Assembly (NCBI RefSeq): GCF_023159225.1 | Contig: NC_063171.1 | Span: 34,565,378 to 34,629,377, forward strand | Origin: Perognathus longimembris pacificus | Lineage: Eukaryota > Chordata > Mammalia > Rodentia > Heteromyidae | Direction of reading: 5' to 3' | DNA: 64,000 nucleotides | Shown here: positions 35,181-47,770 of the stretch, piece after piece | Layout of the letters: each line of letters opens with the position of its first letter | How positions within the stretch are numbered: position 1 is the first letter of the stretch | Notes under the pieces: generated by a model | Seen by the model: the letters and a program-made list of their open reading frames with translations, nothing else | Told to the model about the DNA's origin: nothing | Database searches by the model: none | Position numbers and translations under genes: made by a program

Positions 35181-38109
35181 TACATATGCATTGTTAGTAC
35201 CATTTCCTTCTCCTTCTCTTCTCCTGTGGGAAGAGATTTGTGCTACTCTTCTTTCCAGTGTTTCTTTTTTTCCCTTTATACAAAACTGAGTCGGGTTGAT
35301 TGAATTCTGCTTTTATTCACCAAGTGATCCTGTAGGTGGTTTCATTTGTTCTAAGGAAGAGATGCTACTTTATTACCTATATCACTCAAGGGGGACAGCT
35401 TTCATGTGGGCAATATCTCAGAGTATTGTATTTCCAGAAGATCGGATGAGCTTCATCTGCTTTCTGAGAAGTAGATGCCTGGGGAGGTAAGGTGAGAGAT
35501 GTAGGGAGGCTCATGCAGGCACAACAGTGAATGTGTTACTTTCTAGAGATGTGGGCTGGGAGTCCTCCTGGAGTGTCAAGGGTAGAGAAGGTGGCAAGAC
35601 AGAGAACATATGTCTATTCCTATATAGCTATTTAGCTTGGAGTCTTTTCAACCCTTGTCCCAAGAAGACATCCTCAAGGGTGATAGGAATTCAGCAGAGA
35701 AAGTATCATTAGAAAAGTATAGATTAGTAGGGATGCATGGCTACTAGAGAAGGTATCATTTGAATGTATGGATCAACAGGAAAAAAAATCCACAGGGTAG
35801 GGAGGAGAAAGAGCAATGTGAGTCATTATAGAGGGTCTTAGTTTAAAAAAAAAACCCTAGGAATGCTCAAAAGCCAGGTGACAGGAAGAATAGATTTAAA
35901 CATCTCCTGGAACAATTGGGTATAAAGTCATTTATGAGTTAGGTTCCATGTGTATACATGGACAATGTCTTGAAATAATTTTGTGGAATTCAACTAGAGC
36001 TATAGAACCAGTATTCAAGGAATTGACTCCCTGCTGTGGAAGTTCTTTTCTAGGCTCATTTCTTGGATATATAGTAAATGTCAACTCTGTTGTCAGTTCC
36101 AGATACATGCCCTCTCATCTTAAATAGCAATGTTTAGGAGGACTCATGTCTTTCTTTTTGCTCTCTGTTTTACAGTGATGTAGAATGGGTGATTCAGAAT
36201 GCCTGGTAGTTTATTGGGTTATGCGGTTAATAAGAATTAATGTGCCATGAGCTTATTTTCTACAACTATTTTCTCCTCTGCAGTCCTAGATCTAGTTTGT
36301 GAGAACTCATAAGGCTTCATTTCCTGGCAGCTGAAAATCCCTGGGAACTTTTCCATTTCCACAGAGACTATCTGTCATCGCCTGTTGGAAACACAATGAA
36401 ACCTTTAACCATGACACAAAGAGAACTAGTCCTTTTTTCTTCTCTCAGTATATATGTTGACTCTCATGTCATTAAATGATGACAAGCAGTGATGGGATCC
36501 ACTAGAAAATATGAGTAGAGATAAAAAGAAAATATACCTAATTTTAACCAGGCAAGGTTATCAAATGATTTTAAAGTAATTCCTGTATTCCAGTTTCTAG
36601 AGGAAATTGTTTATCATTCCTATCATTATTCCATGATAGGTTTTCAAGTATTGGTCATAAAAATGTTTCTAGAGTAGGTATAGGGAGAAAGGATTCAATT
36701 ATGAAGTGCTGTGTTTGGATGCTGAAACTGACGCTGGCTTTAATCCAGGTTAATTTTCACTCCAGGCATTGTTTCCTCAGAACTGAATGTAGTTTCAGAG
36801 ACTATGAAGAGCATGGGAGATAAAAATATACCTCAAGTAAAGCCAACACTGGAGGACACTACATCTCTAATTTAATCATCACTTTTTTTTTTTGCTTGTG
36901 TGTGAAGTCACTGCATTAAGCAATGTCTAATGAATGAAAATTCATTCTGTATGGAAAAAAACCCACAGAAGACAAACTCTAGGGAAAGAGAAATTGATTG
37001 AAACTGGGTCAAAGGCAATGCATTCTGAATAGTGACTATATTCTGAAAGAAGAATGGATTGTTTTAGAAGCAACTCCTGATCAGGACATGTTGGAGGAAA
37101 ATGGGAGAGTCCTTCTTACCTCTGCCCTGAGGGAAGATGACAGCCATGTGATGTGTATACATATTTCCATTTTCCATCTCTCTTGCCTGCTTAAACCATC
37201 CCATATATTCTATTCACCTCCCATGTTGGAAATTAATAAAGAAAGGGGAAATGAATGGAGAGTCAAAAGATCAGACCTCAAAATTTTCTGAGATGATATT
37301 TTATCTACATATGTTTGTAAATGCATACATGGATATATTTCTTAGAACATAAACTGAGATTTGTTGTAGCATTACTACTGAAGCCACAATGGCAGTAGTT
37401 ACTTTAAATTCAATATATTTAAAAAAACAGGTATGTCATTAATGGCCACAGTAACTAATTACATGTAGCTCCTCTATCTGACCCTACCCTTTAGTTCTCA
37501 CCTTGACTATTACCACCTTCCCTCCCCTAAACCCCAAATGATGTTAGAGCATTCTGTCTCTATAATTACCCATCATGTACTTTTTCCTTCATTGCATAAA
37601 TATTCAACGTAGCTCTTCATTTTCTTTTAACTATAAGTTTCGCTGGAAAGCAGCCATGTTTATTTTATTTACCACAGTGACTAATCATAGTGCCTGAAAC
37701 ATAAAAATTACCTGGAAATCATTTTCAGAAAGAAATTAGCAGAATAATGCATGCTAATCATAATTAATACTATTTATAATGTCAAACCGTATGTGAAATG
37801 GTTGTTTCTGCTTTGGAGATTGATATGTGTCCAGAATGGCATCAGTGTCAATTGTGTCCCTGGATGTTACAAATAGCTAAATATTTGTCACCCAAATTCA
37901 TACTGCATTCAGTTGTACCAAAGGACAAGCTGATAAACATCTATCTGTCCAGTGCCAGAGGTGCCTTTGAACATCTGTGCCATGACATTTGTGCTGGCCT
38001 TGTATTTTTCTGTCAGTCCAAGTAAAGTAGAAAGCAGGCAGCCACTATGAGACAGTGTCTGTTCTAAGAAGCTGAATCACGTGTCTCTTTGGGAAGTGGC
38101 TCAGGACAC

Positions 38110-38290
38110 TCAATCGATGCATGAACTCTGAGTCAGATAGTCTAGGTCTGAGTCCTGGCTCTGTCACTTATAGTTGGGTATGAGCAGTCACTTGACTTCT
38201 CTGACTTCATCAGTAAAGTAGAATACTTACAGGTAGCACTTGCCTCTTAGCTGTGAATAAGAATTGAATGAGTAACATTCATATGGTTCT
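38110..38290 (+). repeat. MIR relic
   Basis: 'ctgagtcctggctctgtcac', 'cacttgacttctctgacttc' and 'aagaattgaatgagtaacat' in MIR order, just upstream of exon 4. Confidence 0.65.
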
Positions 38291-38397
38291 TGCATCAAGG
38301 ACAGAAATACATAGGAAGTGATTCCAGGCTATACAGCAGGTGATAGCACTTGTTAAGTAAATTATTAAGCCACCTTATGTGACTCTTTTCTTGCTAG

Positions 38398-38564
38398 ATG
38401 GGCTTGCCAGCTTCAAAAGTTTCCTGAAGTCTGAATTCAGTGAAGAAAACCTTGAGTTCTGGATTGCCTGTGAGGATTACAAGAAAATCAAGTCCCCTAT
38501 AAAGATGGCTGAGAAGGCAAAACAAATTTATGAAGAATTCATCCAAACTGAGGCACCTAAAGAG
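38398..38564 (+). CDS. RGS5: RGS5 coding exon 4 (residues 73-128), core of the RGS domain
   Basis: This 167-base exon has the conserved length of the central RGS exon in the R4 family. It begins with the last two bases of Tyr73, then [13 protein letters not shown], the signature [14 protein letters not shown] and ...[13 protein letters not shown], and ends APKE. The Glu-Asn pair in SEENLEFW corresponds to the RGS4 residues that contact the Galpha switch regions and stabilise the GTP-hydrolysis transition state. The acceptor is cttttcttgctag. The donor is weak: gag followed by gttgat. Without splicing, the frame stays open for about 50 codons into intron 4 and stops at 38712-38714. The exon/intron edge is fixed by phase 0 and by the match of exon 5 to the next residues. 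Confidence 0.96.
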
Positions 38565-39917
38565 GTTGATCTTGATTTGGGGAGAAGGGGGAAGGAGGTT
38601 GCATGTGGTCAGTTAAGGGTCAGATCAACACATTCCCAACAAGGATTCAGAACTGAGACACAGACTCAACACTTAGTGCTGAGGTCTGCCCCTATTTGTG
38701 AGTGGGCTTTGTAAGCACCAAGTCAGGCACTTAACAACTTGAATCCAGTTCAGACCACTTCATGCAGCCTCAAGTTGGAGAGATGCCAATGAGGACATGG
38801 AGTCGTGACATAGAGTCTAATGTTCTCCTCTATGAAAATAAGAACAATGGATATGAGTATTTAAACTAATTAATATCTACTGAGGGAGGGTTCCTACCAT
38901 TTGTCTTTTCTTTGTTCCTCTTTTCTTCCCCTCATCTGTCTTCAGATTTCACCTTTCCCCCTTTTCTGTTCTTCCCCATCCTTTATTTCTCTTTCTCTGG
39001 CCTTGGGCATTCATACTCTAGTTGGGACAAGTAGATTTCTATGCAGGAAAATCAAAATAATAAAAGATAGTAATGCTAGAGACTGGCCACTAATTAACTA
39101 GTAAAAACAGCATATGTGTTGATGTCAAAGAAACTTTGGGGAAACTTTATCTTTTCCTTTGCTGTTGATTAAACTAAGTTCCCCTTAACCTAATCTGAAC
39201 ATTACACATTTCATAGAAACATGTTTGGAATAAGGAACAGAAATGACTGAACAGCCCTTTGTGTAGAAAATTACTTACTTGCCATAATTTGAAAGGAGAA
39301 AATTCATGACATCTTTTTTCCCCTACAAGTGGGTCAGAATGCTGTCATTTCAACATACACTAAATAAGAAAGTAAATATGCCTTAATAGATGATTCTCTG
39401 GATTCAAATATTCTTATGAGTGTGCTTTGACCCTTCAAGCCACTGAATTCTCCCACCCCCACCGTGTGTGTGTGTGCATATGTGTGTGGGTGTTAGTGTG
39501 GGTGTAAGTATTCTTAGGGTTGTTAGGATTAAATAACACATGTATGTGTTGGCTACGGAAGGACTAATACCAATTAGATGTCTTAATGTTGATTGAATCT
39601 GAGTTACCCATTTATTGAAATATCAATTGTCTTACCCTGTTACCTATAAAATAGCAGTGGTACCTTTTATATTTTATAACTTTTCTGCTATTTTTGTTGT
39701 TGTTTTTGACAAGTTTTCAAAAGCACTACTATGGTATCTAATTCAGGGTAGCCTTGGGCTTGCAATTTGCCTGCTTTGCTTCCTGAGTGCTACCATTGTG
39801 AAATGAGCCACCATGCCCAACCTATATTTTACAGACAAGAAATCCCACCTGTCTTTCCATCCATTGACAATTCCTGCAACCTACACTGACTCTGTGACCT
39901 GTTTTTCTGGTCGACAG
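38565..39917 (+). other. RGS5 intron 4
   Basis: 1353 bases from an atypical gttgat donor to tcgacag. It contains a short TG repeat near 39464-39510 and no other recognised element. Confidence 0.85.
39464..39510. repeat. (TG)n short tandem repeat
   Basis: Interrupted TG units in intron 4. Confidence 0.85.
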
Positions 39918-40079
39918 GTGAATATTGACCACTTCACTAAAGACATCACAATGAAGAACCTGGTGGAACCTTCCCTGAGCAGCTTTGATGTGGCCCAGAA
40001 AAGAATCCATGCCCTGATGGAGAAGGATTCCCTGCCTCGCTTTGTGCGCTCTGAGTTTTATCAGGAGTTAATCAAGTAG
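39918..40079 (+). CDS. RGS5: RGS5 coding exon 5 (residues 129-181 and stop)
   Basis: The 162-base terminal coding exon encodes 53 residues and a TAG stop at 40077-40079. It reads [18 protein letters not shown], then [17 protein letters not shown], then [12 protein letters not shown] at the C terminus. These are the last helices of the RGS fold. The Asn in MKNLVEP aligns with the RGS4 Asn that reaches the Galpha catalytic Gln. The acceptor is ttttctggtcgacag. The open frame extends upstream of the acceptor to an ATG at 39813, but that part is intronic and does not resemble RGS5. Total coding length with the missing 15-residue first exon would be 181 residues, the normal family length. Confidence 0.96.
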   Translation: MNIDHFTKDITMKNLVEPSLSSFDVAQKRIHALMEKDSLPRFVRSEFYQELIK

Positions 40080-41921
40080 TAATTTGATCTGTCTACAGCA
40101 ATCATTCCACGAGTTCTGCTTTCTACAGTAACAATGAATTTTCCAATTACCTGCATATTTAGCTTCCCATAGCAGCTTTGCTTAAGGATACCCAGGGAGT
40201 GCTGTACTACATCATTCAGTATGTGGATCTGTTGTCTGAGGGCCTTTCATTCTTCCTATCCCATTCAATTGATCTCTTCTCAGTTTCTGTCAGCCTTCAT
40301 TTGTCACAGAAAAATCCTGCCTAACACAAAACTATCTCAGAGAAGAATAGGATATAATCAAGGGCGGGGTAGATCGTTGCCACCTAAGCCAGTAAGAAAA
40401 AAAAGAGAGAGAATATAGCTATGAAAGGCCAATTTCAAAGGAACACAATTGATTTATTGTTTTAATCTTGATTGAAAGAGATCACTTGCCTAATTATTTC
40501 TGAATTTTTGAAAGTAGTAAGATTTTGATGAGATAACCACTTGGTTTTCTAATAGTGCTTTCTTCAATAGCATCTTTATGTTGGTTGGATATGACACGAT
40601 ACATAGGAGATACAACCATGAAGACATTGTTTATACAAAATCAATCTAAACATAATTCATATTAATCCTGACTTTATTTCTCGCCCCTCTCTATGTATGT
40701 TCTCTCTATAAATCATTTTTGAATTGGTGACTTAAGATCAACAATGAATTACTTGTTAAAATACCTATGCAACTGAGATATAGGCCAAAATTTAATTTTC
40801 AGATGACTTGAAATCCTTCTGAGTGTACAATTAATCCTCAAATTTCTAACTCTAATCATATAAAAGAAAAATGTTTCCATGCTTTGGAGTGGCCTATTAT
40901 CTCAATAGCAAAAGGTCAATATACTAAAAAGGGACAAACATTCTCAAAATTAATTATAGTTAATTATCCTATGATGCCATCTGTTTCTTTAGTAATGATG
41001 ATTATCTTCAAAATACCAAATTGTCTTTGAAAAAGTACTGTCACTATGTGAAAGCTTTCTCATATAGAAAGCTTTCTGAAAGGATTCTGAATTTTGCAAA
41101 ATAATGTACCCTTTCAGCAACCCCAGACTTCCTTCACTATCTTACTTTCTGAATTAGTTTTAATTATAGTCAGACGTTCAGATTCACACTCCCGACATGC
41201 TTCATACAGCTGATTGATAAGCTATGGTATTTTAATAGGTTTAAACTTATAGTTCTAAATTTCTTTATTACAGGTCTTGCTAGAATCTTTCACAGATTTT
41301 ATGAAGTAATGATTCACATAATTTAGTAAGAAATATACGTAAACTAAACCATACATAAAGATAGTTAAATTGAGGACATTGAGTTAATTTCTAAGAAAGA
41401 AGGTGTTTTTTACAGGACTAATAAAATTCTTAAATGGTTAAGTAGATTACATTGTTTAATTTTATATTTTCTCCTTTTCTTTCCCTTTTTCATTCACACA
41501 CACTGCTAGTTTCCCACCATGTTTATCTCATTTATTCACTTATTTCTGAAGAATATTGAAAGCTAAGTGACTTTGTTATTCTTCTCTTTGGGAAAACACT
41601 GTGGATGTTGGCATGATTTTGGTGGTTTTAAAGGATAATTTGTCCTGAATTATTGACATTTCACATTCTCAATATGAATTGAAGTGGCAGTGTCCACAGT
41701 GACAGTTACAAGTATAGGGATTCATTTATGTTAGTCACTATTGTCTACTATAGAGAATCTCCTTCAGTTATCAGTCTACAGACATATGAGCTCAACACTG
41801 CAGGCACGGAGATGTTCTCATTCTGTGCTCTTGGGTGGGGTCGGCAAGACACTCAGATGAAAAGTCCCAGGATGTATTATGGCATTATTTTCCTCGGCAT
41901 CTTGCCATTCTGCACCAAGTC

Positions 41922-41927
41922 AATAAA
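41922..41927 (+). promoter_or_regulatory. candidate proximal poly(A) signal AATAAA
   Basis: An AATAAA hexamer followed by an A-rich run lies 1.84 kb after the RGS5 stop. It could give a shorter mRNA. No downstream GU-rich element is obvious. Confidence 0.25.
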
Positions 41928-43973
41928 AAAAATAGTCTCAGACATTGAAATCTTAAGAATCTAGGAAAGTTCATTCCTCCTTGAATGCCATACATTTTAA
42001 AGAAAAACTAATCTAGTTAAAAGTTTTAATATTTTTCCACATTATTCAAACTAGTCAAATTTGGTAATTGCCCATGGAATTACCTAGGTACCACAGATTC
42101 CACTCAGGTGATTGTTGTTATGAAGACTCTAGTTAGCAAACTGACTGTATGTCCTGTATGGAAGGCTGAAGTGTCAGAGGATGAGGAGAGCCTTTGCTGA
42201 TCCCAGAGGCACAGGGCAGGAAAGGGCATCTCAAAATAAGGTTGTGAAAGCTTCAAACAATGAGAGGGAAAGTCCTGAAGTCAAATGGCAGCATTATATC
42301 TGCACATCTACCTATAGCTGTATAGAATTTTACGTTTAAAGAATCCTATGCATGCATATGTATTCTTCTATTATATAAAATAATAAAAGGAACATAAATA
42401 TTCTAGACCCAATGAGAAGCCATATGTACTAAAGTTGCCCTAGAAATTCTTTTAGGAAAGCTCTTTGAAACAAAAAATAGAGCACTATTTTAAAAACAGC
42501 CAGGAAGAAAAAGCAAAACTTCTATGTTGGTAGCTGTTTCCAAGTAGTTTCCATGGTAACTCAAAGAAAATACGTTCTTTTAAATCTGGGAAATTAGAAA
42601 ATGTGGGATGTTCTTTCCAGGAAAAAAAAAGATAACCTCTATCTATCATTGCTCTCCCTCCCCCACTTCTTCTCTACTTTCCTTTGAGTAAATTACCTGG
42701 GAAAATATGAAGCTTCATGCAAGAGCCCTGCAGTCTTTGCATTTTCCTCCCTTATGAAAATGGAACCATAGTCATAGTGGATTCCGGATGTAGGAACGTG
42801 TTGGAACCAAGTTTTGGTCAGTGGAAATAGAAGTATTTGTTTTTTGTTGTTGTTGTTCTTGAGAGAAACCTATGATTAGCCTAGGTGCTGGCTCCTAACC
42901 TAAGTTTTTCTGCTTGGATTTGATATAGCTTGGGGTTAGGGTCAGAGCAAAGAGCTAGACTATCAGTTCCAGAGTAGTTAGGAAACTATGTTCATGTTTG
43001 TTTAAAAGCAGTGGTGGGTCATGTGAAGAGCCCTCCATCCTTCTCTTCTTCCTCCTCTAACACACATACATCCCATCACAGATTTAAAGATTTGAGAATC
43101 ATCTGAACAGCTAGTTATATTTTAGCTAAGTGACCTTTACTTCTGAATCTATTTCCTCTCATAAGCCATTTTCCCAATTTCTTGAGAATCTGGATTGTTT
43201 TGGAGAGGATGGGTCATGAGATAAAAAGACAAGAAAGCAGATAAAGGAAGTTGTAAAGAAGTGCCCAGATTTACGAAATTAGTCCATTGGCTAAGAAAGA
43301 TTTAAGAGCAGCCCACTTTAACTGAACATCAAATTGCTTGTTGCTGTCATCTTCCGGATTTCCAGGGAGGTATTTCTTAACCCGCCATGCAGCTCATTTT
43401 AACATCTTAGAGAACTTTTACTAGGAGAAAAAAAGAAACTTGGAGAATCTCCTTTTGCCATTTGACTTGCATGTGCCAGAAAGCAAAGAGTAGAGAGCTC
43501 GGTTTCTAATATTCAGTCATTCAAACCTAAGAGCAAGGCAACTCTATGTAGGTTTTAGATATTAAGTTTTGGTGTATCTTGATATATCCTGCCTGGATTG
43601 GTTATGAGGCCACTCTGGCTTATTATCTATGTTAAAAACATACATTTAACATTGGCTTAGGGCAAAGTTCTTTAGTTAACAACTTAGAAACTGCTTCTTG
43701 TGTTAAATATACTTTTTAATTTTTTAACCAAATCATCTGTCAAACCAGAGCAACTGGTATCTAAAGAAATGCTTTCCCAGCAACAATTTTGGAACTGAAG
43801 GGTAAATTCTTTCCACTTAGGAGACACCTACGAGTTTGAATGGAAACTCATACCATAGAGCGACAGGCAAAACATATAAAATATTTGGAGTACTATCTTC
43901 AACCCATAGTTAAATAATAATCTTATTTTTTCTGGTAGAAAAACTATAACACAATCTTATTCATATCTATTTG

Positions 43974-43979
43974 AATAAA
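43974..43979 (+). promoter_or_regulatory. candidate poly(A) signal AATAAA
   Basis: AATAAA in the distal part of the presumed RGS5 3' UTR. Another copy occurs at 44212-44217. Which one is used cannot be told from sequence alone. Confidence 0.25.
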
Positions 43980-44477
43980 GATACGGCAAGTTACCTACTT
44001 TCTCATTAGTGATATTTTCCTCCCTGCATATCCCTGTAGTTCCCTTTCCTTTTTCTCTCTGTAGCAGGAAATATTTAAAATAGTTGGGTCTAACCAAGGT
44101 TACGTGATAATGAGTACATTATAAGCAAGTAACTTCTGGTATAAGAAAATATATAGGCTAATGCAGACAAGACAAAGGAAAATGTTGAGAAATGCATTAC
44201 CAGAGAGGAGGAATAAACATAATATTTTCAAAACTCCATTTTACATCATATTGTACCTGGAAACGAGGGAACTAAAGTTTGTGGGGTTTTTTTAAATACT
44301 GCAACTTGAAAATCATCTTTAGGAGGTAAAGTCAGGAGAATGGAATAGAAATAAAAGGCTGAAAAAACCATTTTATCTGCCTTAGTTCTATAAGCTTTAA
44401 ATTCTCGAACAATTGTGCTTATCTTCTGTTTTCTTAACCCACTATTTTACATACTATACAACTCTTGCTTCTTGATA

Positions 44478-44483
44478 AATAAA
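44478..44483 (+). promoter_or_regulatory. candidate distal poly(A) signal AATAAA
   Basis: The last AATAAA before the flanking L1-derived DNA, 4.4 kb after the stop codon. It agrees roughly with the known length of the RGS5 3' UTR. An ATTAAA variant follows at 44524-44529. Confidence 0.4.
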
Positions 44484-45169
44484 TCACCAGATATATATCT
44501 GTAACCACAATCATAAATGTTATATTAAACATATACCCACGTAGAAGCCTTGTATGTGTCCTTTTTGACGCCTGAGCATCCTTTCATGCATTCTGTATCA
44601 AGAAAGATTGTTTCTTCACCAGGCTTCTAATGCCAGATGAGCTCTTGATCAATGGAGCAGTCTTTGTCAATAACAGTCCACTGCAAACCATCCTAATATC
44701 CAAAACTCAGAAAAAGTTGCAAAGTGCCCCATTTCCATATGTTCCTGTAACTCCTGTCCCTCAGGTCCCAATGGTAATTACTTACTGACCTAGGTGCTAT
44801 CACCATTAGGAAGTGACTGAATACATCATATTCTTCGAATTCTGCAATATTTGATGAGTTTTGATGAATGTAGTGCTTCTTTTCTTTTCCTGCACTGGTT
44901 AAGAATATGAAATCCAGATGCCACTGTAAGCATCGTAATTCTGTGACCTTAAAATTTATGCTAAGATAGTTTATGTAAGATACTAAGGTCACATAATGAG
45001 GAGGATTGGAACTGGAGGGGGGAATCTTGTATTCAAGATGTTCTTCTCATTTACTATTTGGTGAAATCCTGCCTTCTTAATATTTCAGTTTGTTTAACCC
45101 ATAACAGATGTGGATGAAAGAATGCAGTCACAATAGTCAATGAATATCCTAGGAAACTAGAAAAACTGA

Positions 45170-45310
45170 CGAGAGGTATAGTGTTGGGTGGGATGGGAGA
45201 ACAAGGAAAGTGTTGATATTGTTCAAAATACAGTACAGTCATTAACTGACATGTTGAATTGTAGTCCATTTGAACAACTACTTAAAGATGATAAAATATA
45301 ATTAAAAAGT
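45170..45310 (+). repeat. ancient L1 3' end
   Basis: 'gtgttgatattgttcaaaat' to 'caactacttaaagatgataa' is the complement of the L1 3' end at 11735/13777. It bounds the RGS5 3' UTR on the right. Confidence 0.65.
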
Positions 45311-47059
45311 AAAAATACCAAAAGTAAGGCCTAAGAGAAGGCAATCTATGCTCAGCCCTTGGCAGCTAGACCTCATGGCCAATGAAGACTCTACAATTGA
45401 GGTCACATTTTCCAATCACTCTCATAAAGGACATTGTAGCTGATGGCAGGCAGCCAGGGTGAAGATGCCCATGCTTGACAAGTGGTGCCTGTCACTGCCA
45501 CAGGAAGGAACACTCTGTGACAGGTGAGAAATAGATGCTCACCTCAGTTTGTGCTGCTAAATGCCTGCAGCCTCTTTGCTTCTAAGCAGAATTCTTGGAA
45601 AACATAAAAGACATTTAAAAAGGAATTAGTGCCTGGGAGGCTTTAATGAATGAGAATGTGTGGAGATTGATGTCCCCTTATTTCTTTTCAATGAACATTT
45701 ATTTTGACTGCTTCTTCATTTAGCAACTAAAGCCCTAACCTACTTGAGTTTCTCTCATAATTTGAATAGTGATGAGTGAGTAGAAAATAAAGAGAAAAAC
45801 CCATGTTCAGTAAAATGTAAGCATTGGAGTCCATTTTGCAAACATTCTCACATGGTCAGGTTGTATACTTCCTCTTCCTCTCTATGCGAAGTTTTACTTC
45901 AGCTGAGATGACAGTCTCTGAGGGATAGCAACTGAGGCACCTATTTGCCTGACCAGGTCTATCAGCCAAAGTGCCCCTGTGATCAGCCATAGCACATACA
46001 AGAAATGCACACAGTCACCTTCCTTACTCCATTCCATGTCAAAGCAGAAACTGAGGTCCACGGAGTTCTAACTGGATAATGATTCTGTATAGTTCATAGT
46101 GTGGATAGTTTTTTTAAAGTTCTATGTGTGTCATAACAATAGGTGTTCTTAAAGTTGACATTAAAGAGCTACAATGGTATTGGTCCTATTTGGTGCAGAT
46201 AAATTGCTGCGTCTCAAAAAAGTAGATCTTTTTCTCCTCCTGTTGTGATCATTTTCCTAGTTGGATATCCTTCTGAGTGAATGACTTGCTATTCTGAATG
46301 TAAAATATGGTGTTAGAAGGTTATCAGCCATTCATACATTAACAGAAACAACTTTGATAGAATTAGGCATATTGCTTTTCTTAAAATTTCCTTGAAGAAA
46401 ACAGCAGAATAGTGTACACTGACTGAGAGGGGGCTTGTTTTGGTTGAGGGAGAGTGAGGTCTACATAATATTGGCTTTTGATGGTTGGTAGGTAATCCAT
46501 ACGTGTTATATAGGATTCCATTCTCTGTTAGCACAAAGTTCATTTAGAGATACAGGGAAATCTTCTCTCTTGAATAATATGGTAGTCAGGGTTAGGCTGT
46601 TGCTTTACTCTTTACCTGGATATGAAGAACTGGCAAAGTTCTCATGCTGTTTCCCATGTTACCAGTCATAAATACCATTTTCAGTTCATTCCCCTTTGTT
46701 TAACAATGTCCATCTCTTAAGCTCAAAATCTCATAGGAAGAGCAACACATAAAATTCTCAGCAACTTTTTGTAACAAGAAAGGGATGACATAAAGTGGCT
46801 GGTCATATTTTTCTTCTGTTTAAAAACTTTTACTGGCTTTCATAAGCTCCAGATCCAGGAGCCAGAAAAAATTTGTACATGCATAGGCATTCTTTCTCAT
46901 CCACTGACTGAGTAACACATACCCATGTGTTCAGATTCATCCAACTATTCTTAATAGCAAAATACACATTCACTCAAATATTTCCCGAATTTCTCTGAGC
47001 TTGTCATTTCAAATCTTTAATTCTTTTAGTAATCTTTTTATTTCTGCAATTGCTCTTCA

Positions 47060-47770
47060 CCTATCTCTTACATCCATTTCCTTTTTAACAGTAATGTTAT
47101 TACCTTTAAGTAGTTGTACAAAGAAGTTGCCATTCACCAAAGCCTATATTCACCAAATATAGTACATCTTGACTAATGTCACTCCTTTCAACATTTTCAC
47201 CCATTCCTCACAACCCACTCTTCTCCTTACTTATCTTAATTTTACCTTATTTATTGAGATTTTTGCAATTGAACAAAGCAATTTATGTGGACAATGCATC
47301 TTGATCTGTGTTACCACTTTCAACATCTTCACTTCTCTTCCACCTACCCAATCCCTTATATTTCTCAATTCTGTGGTATATACAATAAATTCTTGCCTGC
47401 ATTCTAGCTCCTTCTCACTTCATTCTTCTACCCCCTCTCCCCTTATCCCCACCCTCCCCTCTTGCAAGTACCCATTTACTGGTACTTGTTCTGTTGGGCT
47501 TTGACTTAATCTTTTAAAAGAGTTATACCATTTGTGCTTTCCATGGATTCTATTGCACCTCGGTTAATTCATTTTTAACCCCTAGCTTACCATCCAGTGT
47601 GTTTGCTTATAGATTTATAGGCACAGTCTAGCTACCACAAACAAGGGAAAGCATTCAATCTGTGTTTCTCTGGGTCTGGCTTACTTTGCTTAATTTAATT
47701 TTTTCCAAGTTGTTCCATTTCCTAACCAAGGGTACAACACCATTCTTTTCAATGAATTAATATGACATTA
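47060..47770 (-). repeat. ancient L1 3' UTR region
   Basis: 'ctttaagtagttgtacaaag', 'ctaatgtcactcctttcaac' and, further on, 'gggtctggcttactttgctt' (the 'aagtaagccagaccc' box of L1 read in reverse). A partial internal duplication of the 'cttgat/atgtcacc/tttcaac' motif occurs at 47290-47340. Confidence 0.7.

Larger units (their letters stand above)
32785..38397 (+). other. RGS5 intron 3
   Basis: 5613 bases from gtaagt to ttgctag. Apart from MIR relics near 34985-35180 and 38110-38290 and a short TA run near 34460, nothing is recognised. No young SINE or L1 is visible, so it is cleaner than intron 1. Confidence 0.85.
26745..44530 (+). other. RGS5: RGS5 gene, exon 2 to 3' UTR (5' part outside the window or unseen)
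   Basis: Four coding exons on the + strand splice in frame into residues 15-181 of a small R4-family RGS protein. Intron phases are 2 (into exon 2), 2, 1 and 0, and every acceptor ends in AG after a pyrimidine-rich stretch. RGS5 is known as a GTPase-activating protein for Gi and Gq alpha subunits; it is abundant in pericytes and vascular smooth muscle and damps GPCR signalling at the inner face of the plasma membrane. Introns 2, 3 and 4 measure 5867, 5613 and 1353 bases. The gene end is estimated from candidate poly(A) signals and from the ancient L1 3' end that begins near 45170. Exon 1 was searched for by eye upstream and not found. Confidence 0.93.
40080..44530 (+). other. RGS5: RGS5 3' UTR (end estimated)
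   Basis: About 4.4 kb after the stop codon contains no SINE, L1 or long simple repeat that I can see, unlike the DNA on both sides. It is AT-rich with several ATTTA pentamers (for example near 41520). RGS5 mRNA is known to have a 3' UTR of several kilobases, so this stretch is assigned to it. The end is uncertain: a candidate AATAAA lies at 44478-44483, an ATTAAA at 44524-44529, and an old L1 3' end begins about 45170. Confidence 0.6.

Noticed and set aside
39813..39917. Upstream ATG extension of the exon 5 open frame
   Set aside because: A good acceptor at 39917 and the protein match place the exon start at 39918; the upstream part is intron.
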